Source of the DNA: Bacillus sp. FJAT-45037
GTDB lineage: Bacteria; Bacillota; Bacilli; Bacillales; Bacillaceae_D
DNA length: 64,000 bases
Direction of reading: 5' to 3'
Assembly: GCF_002797325.1 (NCBI RefSeq)
Contig: NZ_KZ454938.1
Coordinates: forward strand, 2,864,267-2,928,266
The translations under genes were made by a program, and so were the position numbers. Under the pieces are notes generated by a model, which was not told the DNA's origin, did no database searches, and saw only the letters and a program-made list of their open reading frames with translations. This document shows positions 1-8,973 of the stretch, piece after piece. Positions within the stretch are counted from its first letter, which is position 1; the number at the start of each line of letters is the position of its first letter.

Positions 1-1618
1 TAATTTGTGTTGCTTTCATTAAAGCAAGACGGGCTTGACTCTTCGCTTTATCCGCTTCATCAATGACTCGCTCTGCGTTATAGAAACTGTGAAGAGCCGA
101 AGCTAGATCATGTGCATAGTTGGTAATTCGGTGCGGCATTTGCTTTTCTGCTGCTTCTTCGACCACAGCAGGGAAATCACCAATTGCCTTTAAGAGATCA
201 TATTCTTTCTCCGTAGAAACGGCTGAAAGGTCTGTGTCTAGATCGAACGTTAACCCTTGCTCGTCACCTTGGCGAAGCATGCTGCATACACGTGCATGTG
301 CGTATTGAACGTAGAATACTGGGTTTTCGTTTGACTTGGACACTGCAAGGTCCATATCAAAATCTAACTGAGAATCCGCACTACGCATCGCGAAGAAGTA
401 ACGAACTGCATCAATTCCCACTTCTTCCATTAGGTCACGTAAGGTCACAGCTTTTCCTGTACGCTTACTCATTTTCACTTTCTCTCCGCCTTGATACAAG
501 CTAACCATTTGAATGATCTGCACTTCAAATTGTTCCGCAGAATAACCAAGTGCTTGAATCGCAGCTCTCATACGAGGGATATATCCGTGGTGATCTGCGC
601 CCCAAATGTTGATCAGTTTGTTAAAACCACGTTGCATTTTATCTTGATGATAGGCAATATCTGGCGTCAAGTACGTATATGTGCCATCATTTTTGATTAA
701 CACGCGATCCTTGTCATCTCCATAAGTCGTTGAGCGGAACCAAGTTGCTCCCTCATTTTCATATGTTTCGCCTTTTTCTTCTAATGTGTCAAGAACTTCA
801 ATGACTTTATTTGATTCATATAATGATGTTTCTGAGAACCAACTATTAAACTCGACACGGAATTCTTTTAAGTCTTCTTTGATCTTGTCTAGCTCTTTTT
901 GAAGACCATATTGACGGAAAAAGTCGCGACGTTCTGATGCTGTGACGTCTACAAACTTATCTCCATGTTCTTCTGCAAGGACTTTCCCAAATTCTATTAT
1001 ATCTTTCCCACGGTATCCTTCTTCAGGCATATCTTTGTCATGTCCTAATGCTTGGAAATAACGTGCCTCAAGAGATAGCGCTAAGTTGTTAATTTGATTT
1101 CCAGCATCATTAATGTAGTATTCACGCTCGACATTAAAGCCTGCTTTAGCCAACACATTACATAGTGCATCTCCAACAGCTGCTCCGCGTGCATGGCCTA
1201 AGTGTAAGCTCCCTGTAGGGTTTGCTGAGACAAACTCCACCTGAATCTTCTCACCGTTGCCAATGTTCGTTTCCCCATACTTCTCTCCTGCTTTTAACAC
1301 AGCCGGAATCACTTTACGTAAGTAACTCTTGTCCATAAAGAAGTTAATAAATCCAGGCCCTGCAATATCGACTTGGACAATTGAAGCCGCCTCTTTATTT
1401 AACTTCGCCACTAGTTCTTCGGCAATTTGGCGAGGAGCTTTTTTTGCCACACGCGCTAACTGCATCGCCATATTTGTCGCATAATCACCATGCGCCTTGT
1501 CTTTTGGTGCCTCAAGGACAACTTCTGGAATCTGCTCTTCTGATGCTAGTTCTGCAGCGATCACAGCTGCTTTGATCTCTTCTTTTAATGTTTGTTTTAA
1601 ATGTTCAACACTGTTCAT
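1..1618 (-). CDS. argS: Arginyl-tRNA synthetase, 3' end outside the window
   Basis: Class I aminoacyl-tRNA synthetase that charges tRNA-Arg in the cytoplasm. About 539 N-terminal residues are visible and the C-terminus runs off the left edge, so it is cut by the window and not broken. The HIGH motif reads HLGH (complement near 1195-1205, in the context [15 protein letters not shown]) and the KMSK motif reads KMSKRTGKA (near 450-475). The N-terminal Add1-type domain starts [14 protein letters not shown]. The start is ATG at 1618, only 3 bp downstream of the ywiB stop, so the pair is probably cotranscribed as in B. subtilis. Identification is secure. Confidence 0.96.
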   Translation of the reverse strand, partial: MNSVEHLKQTLKEEIKAAVIAAELASEEQIPEVVLEAPKDKAHGDYATNMAMQLARVAKKAPRQIAEELVAKLNKEAASIVQVDIAGPGFINFFMDKSYLRKVIPAVLKAGEKYGETNIGNGEKIQVEFVSANPTGSLHLGHARGAAVGDALCNVLAKAGFNVEREYYINDAGNQINNLALSLEARYFQALGHDKDMPEEGYRGKDIIEFGKVLAEEHGDKFVDVTASERRDFFRQYGLQKELDKIKEDLKEFRVEFNSWFSETSLYESNKVIEVLDTLEEKGETYENEGATWFRSTTYGDDKDRVLIKNDGTYTYLTPDIAYHQDKMQRGFNKLINIWGADHHGYIPRMRAAIQALGYSAEQFEVQIIQMVSLYQGGEKVKMSKRTGKAVTLRDLMEEVGIDAVRYFFAMRSADSQLDFDMDLAVSKSNENPVFYVQYAHARVCSMLRQGDEQGLTFDLDTDLSAVSTEKEYDLLKAIGDFPAVVEEAAEKQMPHRITNYAHDLASALHSFYNAERVIDEADKAKSQARLALMKATQI

Positions 1619-1621
1619 CGT

Positions 1622-2059
1622 TTACTGGTCCTCCTCTAATGTCAATCGCACTTCATGTTCGCCCGCATCTTGTCCCTGTAATGTAAATCGGTATTTGATG
1701 TGGATTTTCCCTCGTTGATTATGGGTTGGCCACACGACGGTGACTTTGTCTGTGTCTGCTTTTGTCTCCCAAGATGCTTCTGGCGTAACATATCGACCAA
1801 GTGTCTCTTTACCAGAAACAAATCCTTGTCGCATGATAACCGTCCCTTGACGAATTAACATTAACTCATGTCCATCCCACTTGATCGTCGTTTGAACGGT
1901 TTCTGTTTTCGTTAAAGCCTCTTCAAATCGCAAGTAATCTTGTCGACCCTTATGATAGAGTTCTCCTTTAGAAGTGAACTCATAAGATTCTGTATGATCG
2001 TCATGTTGGATACGGTTTTGAAAGATCATTTTTAATGTTCTTTTTGTTGGTTTATCCAT
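1622..2059 (-). CDS. ywiB: DUF1934 beta-barrel protein YwiB
   Basis: Small cytoplasmic protein of the DUF1934/YwiB family, which has a calycin-like beta-barrel fold and no established function. The protein is about 145 residues and rich in alternating hydrophobic strands. The frame can extend to a GTG at 2071, but the Shine-Dalgarno AAAGGTG lies directly on that codon and about 9 nt before the ATG at 2059, so ATG is preferred. It sits immediately upstream of argS with a 3-bp gap, an arrangement conserved in Bacillus. The assignment rests on sequence character and synteny; no role is inferred. Confidence 0.82.
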   Translation of the reverse strand: MDKPTKRTLKMIFQNRIQHDDHTESYEFTSKGELYHKGRQDYLRFEEALTKTETVQTTIKWDGHELMLIRQGTVIMRQGFVSGKETLGRYVTPEASWETKADTDKVTVVWPTHNQRGKIHIKYRFTLQGQDAGEHEVRLTLEEDQ

Positions 2060-2270
2060 AATGCTAGACACCTTTCTATCCGTACATTGCCTACATATGC
2101 GCTGCTCGTAGGCCGGTTCGTCTTCTATTATTCAAGTTTAGCGAGTTTACCTCTTAGTTGCAAGGTTCTGTTGCGTCTGTATGTCCATTTTGGAGTGAAT
2201 CGGCTAAAAAAGCTTCACTACTAGTTGTAGATTGGACATTTCACTCTATTTTTTATGTGAAGGAAACAAA

Positions 2271-2302
2271 AAGATGAGCGATTGTCCCTTACCGCTCATC
2301 TT
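2271..2302 (-). terminator. Rho-independent terminator of the speE-speB operon
   Basis: Inverted repeat AAGATGAGCG / CGCTCATCTT with a 12-nt loop. On the minus strand the stem is followed by TTTTGTTT, as expected for termination of speE-speB transcripts after they cross the repeat element at 2345-2562. The remaining sequence from 2060 to 2270 has no convincing gene. Confidence 0.7.
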
Positions 2303-2344
2303 ACAGTCAGTTCATATGTTCATTCGGAAGCTACGTGGGTCAAG

Positions 2345-2562
2345 AAGAATGTGTTTCGCGCAAATTTAGAATGTTTCCGCGCAAACGGAGCAAAAAATTG
2401 GAAATTCAGCTACGTTGCAGAACAATCGCCTCCGCTTTTCTTGGCTAGCTTCGGCTCTTTGGGCTTCGGGTAAAACCGGTGCATCCAACGAAGTCAAAAA
2501 GCGACTTCTTTTGGCTCCCCCTAGTTTTCCCTCATCCCAGAACAATCGCCTCCGCTTTTCTT
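2345..2562 (-). repeat. Intergenic repeat element A (21-bp-period family), abutting the speB stop
   Basis: Contains two CGCGCAAA cores exactly 21 bp apart (near 2355 and 2376) followed by a tail, CGGAGCAAAAAATTGG, shared with elements B and C. A 25-bp sequence is present twice, identically, at 2418-2442 and 2538-2562; in gene sense it begins AAGAAAAGCGGAGGCGATTG and the outer copy starts inside the TAA stop codon of speB. Between the two copies lies about 95 bp with short hairpins such as GAAGTC/GACTTC. A 63-codon frame crosses the element on the plus strand but is more likely incidental. Orientation is given relative to the neighbouring gene. Confidence 0.75.
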
Positions 2563-3434
2563 TACCTTACCCAACCTAATAGCATTTCTCTAATCATTTT
2601 GCTTGCGGTGATTTGGGTTTGTTCGGTTGGGTCATAGGCTGGAGCTACTTCGACTAGGTCGGCTCCGATGATGTTGGTGTCAGAGTCGGCGATGGCTTTA
2701 ATCGCTTCTAATAATTCTTTTGATGTGATTCCGCCTGCTTCTGCTGTGCCGGTTCCTGGTGCACATGATGGGTCTAATACATCGATGTCGATCGTTACGT
2801 ACACGTCGCGTCCTGCGAGTGTTGGTAAGATTTTCTTTAATGGTTCAGCTACTTCAAATTTAGACATGTGCATGCCTGATTCTTTTGCGAATTGGAACTC
2901 TTCACGCATACCTGAACGGATACCGAATGAGTAGACGTTTTCGGCACCAATTAATCCACATGCTTTACGAATCGGTGTCGAGTGCGAAAGGACTTCGCCT
3001 TCATACTCTTCACGTAAATCTGCATGAGCATCTATATGGATGATCGCCATGTTTTCATATTTCTTATGCATCGCCTTAAAAATTGGCCACGACAGTAAAT
3101 GCTCTCCACCTAATCCGAGTGGAAACTTTCCATCAGCTAATAATGTATCCACATACTCTTCAACAAGGTCTAAGCTGCGAGCTGCGTTTCCAAATGGAAG
3201 CGGGATATCTCCTGCATCAAAATAGTTCACTTCCTCTAGATGCTTGTCCATATAAGGGCTATACTCTTCAAGACCTAGAGAAGCTTCACGAATACGGTTC
3301 GGACCAAAACGTGAGCCAGGACGGAAAGAAACGGTCCAGTCCATTGGCATCCCGTAAATAACAGCCTTTGCATCGGCATAACTTGGGTTACTCATGATAA
3401 ATACTTTGCCAGAATAGGCTTCATCAAATCGCAT
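2562..3434 (-). CDS. speB: Agmatinase
   Basis: Ureohydrolase that converts agmatine to putrescine and urea, a cytoplasmic Mn-dependent step of polyamine synthesis. The 290-residue length is usual for the family. Metal-binding signatures are visible: GGEH at residues 109-112, DAHADLR near 135, and DIDVLDPSCAPGTG near 216, which together supply the His/Asp ligands. The start ATG at 3434 follows AAGGAGGAG. It is 12 bp downstream of speE, and the two form the speE-speB operon that makes putrescine and then spermidine. The stop codon is fused to a repeat element. Confidence 0.95.
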   Translation of the reverse strand: MRFDEAYSGKVFIMSNPSYADAKAVIYGMPMDWTVSFRPGSRFGPNRIREASLGLEEYSPYMDKHLEEVNYFDAGDIPLPFGNAARSLDLVEEYVDTLLADGKFPLGLGGEHLLSWPIFKAMHKKYENMAIIHIDAHADLREEYEGEVLSHSTPIRKACGLIGAENVYSFGIRSGMREEFQFAKESGMHMSKFEVAEPLKKILPTLAGRDVYVTIDIDVLDPSCAPGTGTAEAGGITSKELLEAIKAIADSDTNIIGADLVEVAPAYDPTEQTQITASKMIREMLLGWVR

Positions 3435-3446
3435 ACGAACTCCTCC

Positions 3447-4274
3447 TTACTTCACAAGATCAGCCACAAATTTCGGTAGAGCAAACGATGCTTTGTGAAG
3501 GTCTTTTGTGTAGTATTTTGTTTCGATATCATGGAAGCGTTCTTCGCTTACCTCTAATGGATCATGTTTCTTTGATCCGATTGTGAACGTCCAAAGGCCA
3601 CTTGGATACGTTGGGATATTTGCTGTGTATAGACGTGTAATCGGGAAGATTTCACGAACATCACGTTGAACCTGTGAAAGAAGCTCTTGATGGAACCAAG
3701 GGTTATCAGTCTGAGCGACAAAAATACCGTCTTCTTTAAGCGCTTTTGAAATCCCTTCATAGAATCCTCTTTCAAATAATTTTGCAGCTGGTCCTACTGG
3801 CTCTGTTGAATCAACCATGATGACGTCATATTCACTCTCTGCTTTTGCAATATGCATGAAGCCATCATCGACTTGTACATCAACACGCGCATCATCTAAT
3901 GCCCCAGCAATAGTCGGTAAAAATTTTTTTGAGTACTCGATCACTTTGCCATCGATCTCAACAAGCGTAGCTTTTTCCACATACGGGTGCTTTAGCACTT
4001 CGCGAATCACTCCACCATCGCCACCACCGACAACTAGTACATGTTTTGGGTTCGGGTGTGTGAATAAAGGAACATGTGCGACCATCTCATGATAGACAAA
4101 CTCATCCTTCTCTGTAGTCATCACCATGCCATCTAAAATAAGCATATTGCCGAACTCTTCTGTTTCAACGACATCAAGTTGTTGGAAATCTGTTTTTTCG
4201 CTATGTAATGTACGCTTAATTTTTGCTGTGATACCAAAACGCTCTGTTTGTTTTTCTGTGAACCATAATTCCAT
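3447..4274 (-). CDS. speE: Spermidine synthase (putrescine aminopropyltransferase)
   Basis: Transfers the aminopropyl group from decarboxylated S-adenosylmethionine to putrescine, giving spermidine. The protein is 275 residues, with a small N-terminal beta domain and a Rossmann fold carrying GGGDGG at residues 83-88 and [11 protein letters not shown] near 160. The start is set at ATG 4274 because GAGGTG lies 6 nt upstream; the GTG at 4283 overlaps that Shine-Dalgarno. speB follows 12 bp downstream and supplies the substrate putrescine. Confidence 0.95.
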   Translation of the reverse strand: MELWFTEKQTERFGITAKIKRTLHSEKTDFQQLDVVETEEFGNMLILDGMVMTTEKDEFVYHEMVAHVPLFTHPNPKHVLVVGGGDGGVIREVLKHPYVEKATLVEIDGKVIEYSKKFLPTIAGALDDARVDVQVDDGFMHIAKAESEYDVIMVDSTEPVGPAAKLFERGFYEGISKALKEDGIFVAQTDNPWFHQELLSQVQRDVREIFPITRLYTANIPTYPSGLWTFTIGSKKHDPLEVSEERFHDIETKYYTKDLHKASFALPKFVADLVK

Positions 4275-4622
4275 CTCAATCACCTCTAAATTAGTCTTGT
4301 TTCATCGTTTATATAACCGTTGTATCCATCTTTACAACACTGATTGACCGATAAGCCAGAAGGTATTATTTATCCTTCCACAAGTTCACTCATTTCATCA
4401 TAAGAAAAGCTACGCACACAAATTGCCTCCAGCGTTGGTCAAAAAATCTAGACCTCGTTAGAGTATAACAAAAGAAAGTATATAGGAAACCATTAAAAAA
4501 GCAAGCAAAATTTAAACCCACTTAATAGCCCTATGTTTAAAACGTATAAAAAAGGACGAAAATGGTAAGACGACAGAGCTAGACACTCTGTATCCATCCT
4601 GACTTTAAATGAGGTGACACAT
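4275..4622. other. Divergent speE / pbpG intergenic region
   Basis: This 348-bp stretch separates divergent genes. I see no reading frame or RNA gene in it. It is AT-rich near 4440-4560 and holds the proposed sporulation-type promoter for pbpG (listed separately). No clear vegetative promoter for speE could be singled out. Confidence 0.5.
4544..4574 (+). promoter_or_regulatory. Candidate sigma-F/G-type promoter of pbpG
   Basis: GTATA at 4544-4548, then exactly 15 nt, then GGTAAGACG at 4564. This resembles the sigma-F pattern GYWTA-N15-GGNNANAN, with the final T missing. B. subtilis pbpG is known to be expressed in the forespore under sigma-F/G, which makes the match meaningful. The distance to the ATG is about 50 nt. 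Confidence 0.4.
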
Positions 4623-6737
4623 ATGCAAGTCATCATCGATCGAAGACAAAAAAGACGCAGAAATTTGCTGCGACTGTTTTTTCGCTTGCTCTTAGTTGGC
4701 TTAGTCGCTTCAGCAGGGGGAGCCGTCGCACTGATGTCTTATGCTAAAATGCAAGGTCCGCCTCCTTTAAGTGTGGCACAAACGACAGAATATCTGGCGA
4801 ATGATGATACAACAATGGGGGCTAGCTTGCAGGGGAATGATCGGACCTTTGTTCCAATTCATGAAATTTCTCCTCTTGTGATTGATGCCACCATCGCTAT
4901 TGAAGATCGGAAGTTTTATGAACATATCGGATTTGATCCTGTACGTATTGGTGGAGCCGTCATGGCCAACATCCGCTCAAGAGAGAGATCTCAAGGGGCT
5001 AGTACGATCACGCAGCAGTACGCCAAGAACTTATATTTAACGTCTGAGAAAACATGGGCTAGAAAATGGAATGAATTAATCTATTCTTTGCGTCTCGAAA
5101 TGAATTACGATAAGGATCAAATTTTAGAAGGCTATTTAAATACGATTTATTATGGTCATGGCGCCTATGGGATTCAAGCTGCCGCCCATAGATTTTTTGA
5201 TAAAGACGCAGCCGACCTAACGTTAGCAGAAGCAAGTATGTTAGCTGGGATTCCAAAAGGCCCTAGTTATTACTCACCATTCTCAAACGAGATCCGGGCT
5301 AAACTTCGCCAAGAACTTATCTTAGATGCCATGGTTGAAACAGGAAAAATTACAAGAGCAGAAGCGACAACTGCAAAGAGTGAGGTACTAAATTATGAAA
5401 CAACAGAGGTAGCTAGCAGCCGTCAGATAGGGCCTTACTTTCAAGACTTCGTCGAAAAACAACTAGTATCGGAAGCGGGGATCGACCCTTCACGCATTGA
5501 AGCAGGCGGACTGAGAGTCTATACGACGCTTGATCCTGCGATGCAAGAAGAAGCTGAAAAATGGGTCGAACAGGCGATGCCACCTATTCCAAAAGAGGCA
5601 TTACAAGCTGGGTTAACAGAGAAAGAAAAGCAAGCACTCATCTTACAAACCGGGCTCGTCGCGATGGACCCTCGAACAGGTGATGTGAAAGCAATGATAG
5701 GGGGGCGCGATTATCAACTAAGCCCTTTTAACCGTGCAGAATCAAACAGACAGTCTGGCTCAACCTTTAAAGCGTTTTTATATTATGCTGCCCTAGAAAA
5801 TGGTTCAACAGCAGCTTCTACACTGCTTAGTGAGGAATCATCCTTTGAAATTGGGAATAAAGAGCCGTATGCGCCAAGCAACTTTAACCATTCCTATGCC
5901 AATGATTTTGTGACGTTGCTTCAAGCTATTGCTTATTCGGACAATATTTACGCTGTTAAAACGCTTCTAGTTCTAGGAGCTGAGAAAGTAATTGATGTAG
6001 CAGAGAGAGTCGGGATTGAGAGCCCTCTTCATTATCATCCCTCTCTTGCTCTTGGTGCGGCGGATGTTAATCTAATTGAAATGGTCAGAGGCTATAGCCC
6101 TTTTGCCAACGGAGGCTATAACGTTCAACCACGCTTCATCCGAAAAGTGGTCGATTTAAATGGCAAAGTATTGTATGAAAGTCCCTTTGAACGAGTTCAA
6201 GTTCTCGATCCTAAGCTTGCCTTTATTATGACCGATCTCATGACCGGTATGTTTGAGCCTAACTTATCAGCAAGCCACGCCTCGGTTACTGGAGGCTCTG
6301 TCTCCCATCTATTAAGTCGTCCAGTCGCAGGGAAAAGTGGATCGACTCCTACAGATAGCTGGATGATTGGTTACACACCGCAACTCGTAACAGGAGTTTG
6401 GGTTGGGTATGATCGTATACGAACGATTGATCAGCGAACCGAAGGCCAGATCTCGAAAAATATTTGGGCGAATTTCACCGAACATGCTTTAAAGGATGAG
6501 ATGACACTCCCCTTCACTAAGCCAGACGGCGTCGTCGCTGTAGCAATGAACCCTCAAAGTGGCTATGTCGCATCAGAGACGTGCCCAAAAAGTCGGTTAA
6601 CGTATTTTGTTGAAGGAACTGAACCGACAAAAACCTGTCCAGAAACCGCAAAAGCAGACGGAACCGAAGTCATTGATGAAGACACGCACGAAGACGAACG
6701 CTTAATCGATAAGTTTTTTAGATGGTTTGGCCAATAA
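4623..6737 (+). CDS. pbpG: Class A penicillin-binding protein (PBP 2d type)
   Basis: Bifunctional peptidoglycan glycosyltransferase/transpeptidase anchored by one N-terminal membrane segment (residues ~15-38, after a basic RRQKRRR stretch). The glycosyltransferase domain shows EDRKFYEHIGFD (~93) and GASTITQQYAKNLYL. The transpeptidase domain shows SGSTFK (SxxK, ~377), SDN (~439) and KSGSTPTDSW (~570). Length is 704 residues. The ATG at 4623 has GAGGTG 6 nt upstream; the in-frame GTG at 4614 lies within that Shine-Dalgarno. Position next to speE-speB matches B. subtilis pbpG (ywhE), which works in spore germ-cell-wall synthesis. Confidence 0.92.
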   Translation: MQVIIDRRQKRRRNLLRLFFRLLLVGLVASAGGAVALMSYAKMQGPPPLSVAQTTEYLANDDTTMGASLQGNDRTFVPIHEISPLVIDATIAIEDRKFYEHIGFDPVRIGGAVMANIRSRERSQGASTITQQYAKNLYLTSEKTWARKWNELIYSLRLEMNYDKDQILEGYLNTIYYGHGAYGIQAAAHRFFDKDAADLTLAEASMLAGIPKGPSYYSPFSNEIRAKLRQELILDAMVETGKITRAEATTAKSEVLNYETTEVASSRQIGPYFQDFVEKQLVSEAGIDPSRIEAGGLRVYTTLDPAMQEEAEKWVEQAMPPIPKEALQAGLTEKEKQALILQTGLVAMDPRTGDVKAMIGGRDYQLSPFNRAESNRQSGSTFKAFLYYAALENGSTAASTLLSEESSFEIGNKEPYAPSNFNHSYANDFVTLLQAIAYSDNIYAVKTLLVLGAEKVIDVAERVGIESPLHYHPSLALGAADVNLIEMVRGYSPFANGGYNVQPRFIRKVVDLNGKVLYESPFERVQVLDPKLAFIMTDLMTGMFEPNLSASHASVTGGSVSHLLSRPVAGKSGSTPTDSWMIGYTPQLVTGVWVGYDRIRTIDQRTEGQISKNIWANFTEHALKDEMTLPFTKPDGVVAVAMNPQSGYVASETCPKSRLTYFVEGTEPTKTCPETAKADGTEVIDEDTHEDERLIDKFFRWFGQ

Positions 6738-6740
6738 AAC

Positions 6741-6778
6741 AAGTCGACCTACACTGACATTCCAGTGCAGGTCGACTT
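6741..6778. terminator. Bidirectional terminator between pbpG and the split-barrel gene
   Basis: Near-perfect inverted repeat AAGTCGACCT ... AGGTCGACTT with an inner CACTG/CAGTG stem. On the minus strand it runs into TTGTTTTATT, so it best terminates the converging minus-strand gene, and it can serve both. Confidence 0.75.
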
Positions 6779-6785
6779 AATTCAT

Positions 6786-7205
6786 TTATAGCTCTAACAC
6801 TTTCGGTTCTTCTCCGCTATTCATTAAGCGTATCATCGTTGGTTTGATCTCTAGCACAATGTACGAAGGGTCTTCTGGTCCATCAAACCATCTTTCAAAT
6901 TGCTCATTCCAAATCTTCTTTTTGAGATCTGCTGAGTCACGGATTAATGCCTTTCCTTCTATTTCAACGTATTGATCGCCATATCCTTCTCCGTCATAAC
7001 CGAGCAAGATATGTACATGTGGATTTTGTTCGATCTCTTCTGCTTTATGCGTATCTTTATCTGTTGGCGAGAACAATGTGAAATCTTCATTATAAAACGA
7101 CATATAACGGGAATGCGGCTTATTATCTTTGACTGTAGCCAATGTACCGACCTTTTGATTGCTTAGCACTTCAAGAATTTTTGACTTTAGTTCCTCTTGA
7201 TTCAT
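6786..7205 (-). CDS. Pyridoxamine 5'-phosphate oxidase-family (FMN split-barrel) protein
   Basis: A 139-residue single-domain protein of the split-barrel flavin-binding superfamily, close to the general-stress-protein-26-like group. The N-terminal region GTLATVKDNKPHSRYMSFYNEDFTLF is typical of these proteins and reads as the first two strands with the phosphate-binding Arg/Ser. Such proteins bind FMN, F420 or haem, and the cofactor cannot be read from sequence. It stands alone between two terminators and is not part of the B. subtilis gene order here, so it is an accessory insertion in the backbone. Confidence 0.75.
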   Translation of the reverse strand: MNQEELKSKILEVLSNQKVGTLATVKDNKPHSRYMSFYNEDFTLFSPTDKDTHKAEEIEQNPHVHILLGYDGEGYGDQYVEIEGKALIRDSADLKKKIWNEQFERWFDGPEDPSYIVLEIKPTMIRLMNSGEEPKVLEL

Positions 7206-7360
7206 TCCTAAACAGCCCCTTTAAATAGTTTGTACAAATAGTATTCCTTATCTGCATGAAGCTTAAACAAGTATTTATCGAGGGCTGATTTAAAGTATTG
7301 GCTGTGAACCGATCTAGTGTACATTCGTACAATTCACTTCTTTTTTATGTAAATGTAAAA

Positions 7361-7391
7361 AAGCACGAAAGCCAAGTGGCTTCCGTGCTTT
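7361..7391 (-). terminator. Terminator downstream of ywhD
   Basis: Stem AAGCACGAAAGCCA / TGGCTTCCGTGCTT, with CTTTTTTACATTT following on the minus strand. It lies about 135 bp past the ywhD stop. A second AT-rich hairpin (TAGTATAAA / TTTTTATACTA, 7401-7422) sits between the two. Otherwise 7206-7525 holds no recognisable gene. Confidence 0.75.
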
Positions 7392-7525
7392 TTCGTGTCC
7401 TAGTATAAATGTGTTTTTATACTACCTCAAGTTTACTCTCTCTAAGCAAAAAGCTCAAGTAGGCAGTTCAGTGTTCAAAAATCGTTCAAACTTGTTTACT
7501 ATTTGCTATTTACAAATCGATATTA

Positions 7526-8059
7526 TTATTCTCCCAAACCGAGAAGAGCTTCATGTAACGCTTTGTCCGAGTGTTTCCACATCTCTTCATTGTGAGATTT
7601 CAAGAAATTGGCAAGGATCTTTTTTGATACATCGTCCATACCCTCTACAATGATCTGACCTTTTAATGATTTATCCATTCTATTTACATGTTCAGGTAAA
7701 CTCTTGTAGCCTCGACGAATTTCCGTATCAACCGTCATCTCACACCCAGCTACTCCAGCATAGTAAGGCTTGCTATCTTTATATTGAATCGCTACCCAAA
7801 CGAGCCAGTATAGCTTACCATTTGGCACATCTTCTTTGTTTGGTAAGAACTTAATGCGCTTTTCTACCGCAGAACGGGCATGAAGAGCACCCATGTCTAC
7901 AAAAGCTTCTCCCTCTGCTGGGTCAACGAAAATAGGTGAAATATTGTCTAAGTTCATGACACCCGCTCCGTAGCCACCATGGCCTGATGTCGAGTCGCCA
8001 CTTAAAATAGTGAAGCCACCTGTCTTCTTTTTCAAATTATCATTGTTTAATAAATCCAT
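7526..8059 (-). CDS. ywhD: YwhD family protein of unknown function
   Basis: A 177-residue soluble protein of the YwhD family, restricted to Bacillaceae as far as I know. The opening MDLLNNDNLKKKTGGFTILSG and the internal SGHGGYGAGVMNLDN are characteristic. No catalytic motif is recognised and no signal peptide or membrane segment is present. Position between pbpG and ywhB matches B. subtilis; ywhC (a site-2-type protease there) is absent. It is monocistronic with its own terminator. Confidence 0.85.
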   Translation of the reverse strand: MDLLNNDNLKKKTGGFTILSGDSTSGHGGYGAGVMNLDNISPIFVDPAEGEAFVDMGALHARSAVEKRIKFLPNKEDVPNGKLYWLVWVAIQYKDSKPYYAGVAGCEMTVDTEIRRGYKSLPEHVNRMDKSLKGQIIVEGMDDVSKKILANFLKSHNEEMWKHSDKALHEALLGLGE

Positions 8060-8202
8060 TCTCGCTCATCCTTTCTTTCTCATATCTATCTTAATCACTT
8101 TATGCTCTCGTTCTATTTTTCTCCCCTCATTATACACAATCCTCGTTTGTTCTGAAAATGTTTGATAAAATGAGTGTATTCATACATAAAGGAGCGATTA
8201 TT

Positions 8203-8388
8203 ATGCCTATCGTAACCGTACAACTTTTAGAAGGCCGTACAGATGATCAAAAGAGAGCACTAGTAGAGAAGGTGACAGATGCAGTCTCGGAAACAACAGG
8301 AGCACCTGCAGAACGTATTTCTGTCATCATTGATGAGATGAAGTCTACTAACTTCGGTGTTGGTGGAAAGCGTCCGTCTGATCAGTAA
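8203..8388 (+). CDS. ywhB: 4-oxalocrotonate tautomerase-family protein
   Basis: Small tautomerase of 61 residues after the initiating Met. Catalysis in this family uses the N-terminal proline, so the start must be the ATG at 8203 (Met-Pro-Ile-Val), which has AAAGGAG 8 nt upstream; a longer frame from 8158 would bury the proline. Pro1 and Arg11 (LLEGRTDDQK) are both present, matching 4-oxalocrotonate tautomerase. The physiological substrate in Bacillus is unknown; hexamer formation is family knowledge. Confidence 0.9.
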   Translation: MPIVTVQLLEGRTDDQKRALVEKVTDAVSETTGAPAERISVIIDEMKSTNFGVGGKRPSDQ

Positions 8389-8396
8389 GCAAAAAA

Positions 8397-8429
8397 GGTC
8401 TGAGCCGCATCCCGGCTCAGACCTTTTTT
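8397..8429 (+). terminator. Terminator of ywhB
   Basis: Perfect stem GGTCTGAGCCG / CGGCTCAGACC with a 5-nt loop, followed by six T. It begins 9 bp after the ywhB stop. The A-run on the left allows function for the converging ywgA as well. Confidence 0.92.
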
Positions 8430-8456
8430 AAGAGCTGCCTACATATATCATCTACT

Positions 8457-8960
8457 CTACTGAACCAAACTTTCGATCGACTCAATATAGGTATAGGCTT
8501 TTTCAAAATCTTCATCTGAATAGTTTTGTTTGCGTTTTAGAGTTTGAACTTTTTCCTTGACCTCATCACGTGCAAGTTCGTCAAAATACAACAGTGTCGA
8601 TACGAGCTCTAAGAACCGTGAGCTTTGTTCGTTCAAGCTTTCGAACAACGGTCTCACTTCTGGTAAGTCAAATTGATACATATTTAAAAACTTCGAACCC
8701 TCAGATGATAGGGCATAGCGATACTGATAATAATTGCCTTTATCTTCTTTTGTTTCAGCAACAAAGCCAAGATTACATAGCTCTTCCATTCTAAGCGATA
8801 ATTCCTCTGAGTACGGTCCGAACATGTGGAATTTGTATCTCTCAGAAAAGGAGAGGTTCATCTTTTTAGCAATGTATATAATCTTTTGCAGCTTTTTTCG
8901 GCCAACAACCTCACCTGCTTGCAAAAAGACCGCCATAACATTTGCGTGGTCTTTTAACAA
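8457..8960 (-). CDS. ywgA: YwgA family protein
   Basis: A 167-residue protein of the YwgA family. The N-terminal half reads like a helix-turn-helix or winged-helix-like helical domain (VVGRKKLQKIIYIAKK, SEELSLRMEELCNLGFVAE); function is unknown. The start is TTG at 8960, with GGGGGAG 6 nt upstream. It lies 13 bp after ywfO and is probably cotranscribed with it, as in B. subtilis where the two are also neighbours. Confidence 0.8.
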   Translation of the reverse strand: MLKDHANVMAVFLQAGEVVGRKKLQKIIYIAKKMNLSFSERYKFHMFGPYSEELSLRMEELCNLGFVAETKEDKGNYYQYRYALSSEGSKFLNMYQFDLPEVRPLFESLNEQSSRFLELVSTLLYFDELARDEVKEKVQTLKRKQNYSDEDFEKAYTYIESIESLVQ

Positions 8961-8973
8961 CCTTCACTCCCCC

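Noticed and set aside
1-1618. argS as a broken gene
   Set aside because: The reading frame is open to the window edge and all motifs are intact; it is cut only by the window boundary.
2282-2473. 63-codon plus-strand frame through repeat element A
   Set aside because: Begins inside the terminator hairpin, has no Shine-Dalgarno and consists largely of repeat sequence.
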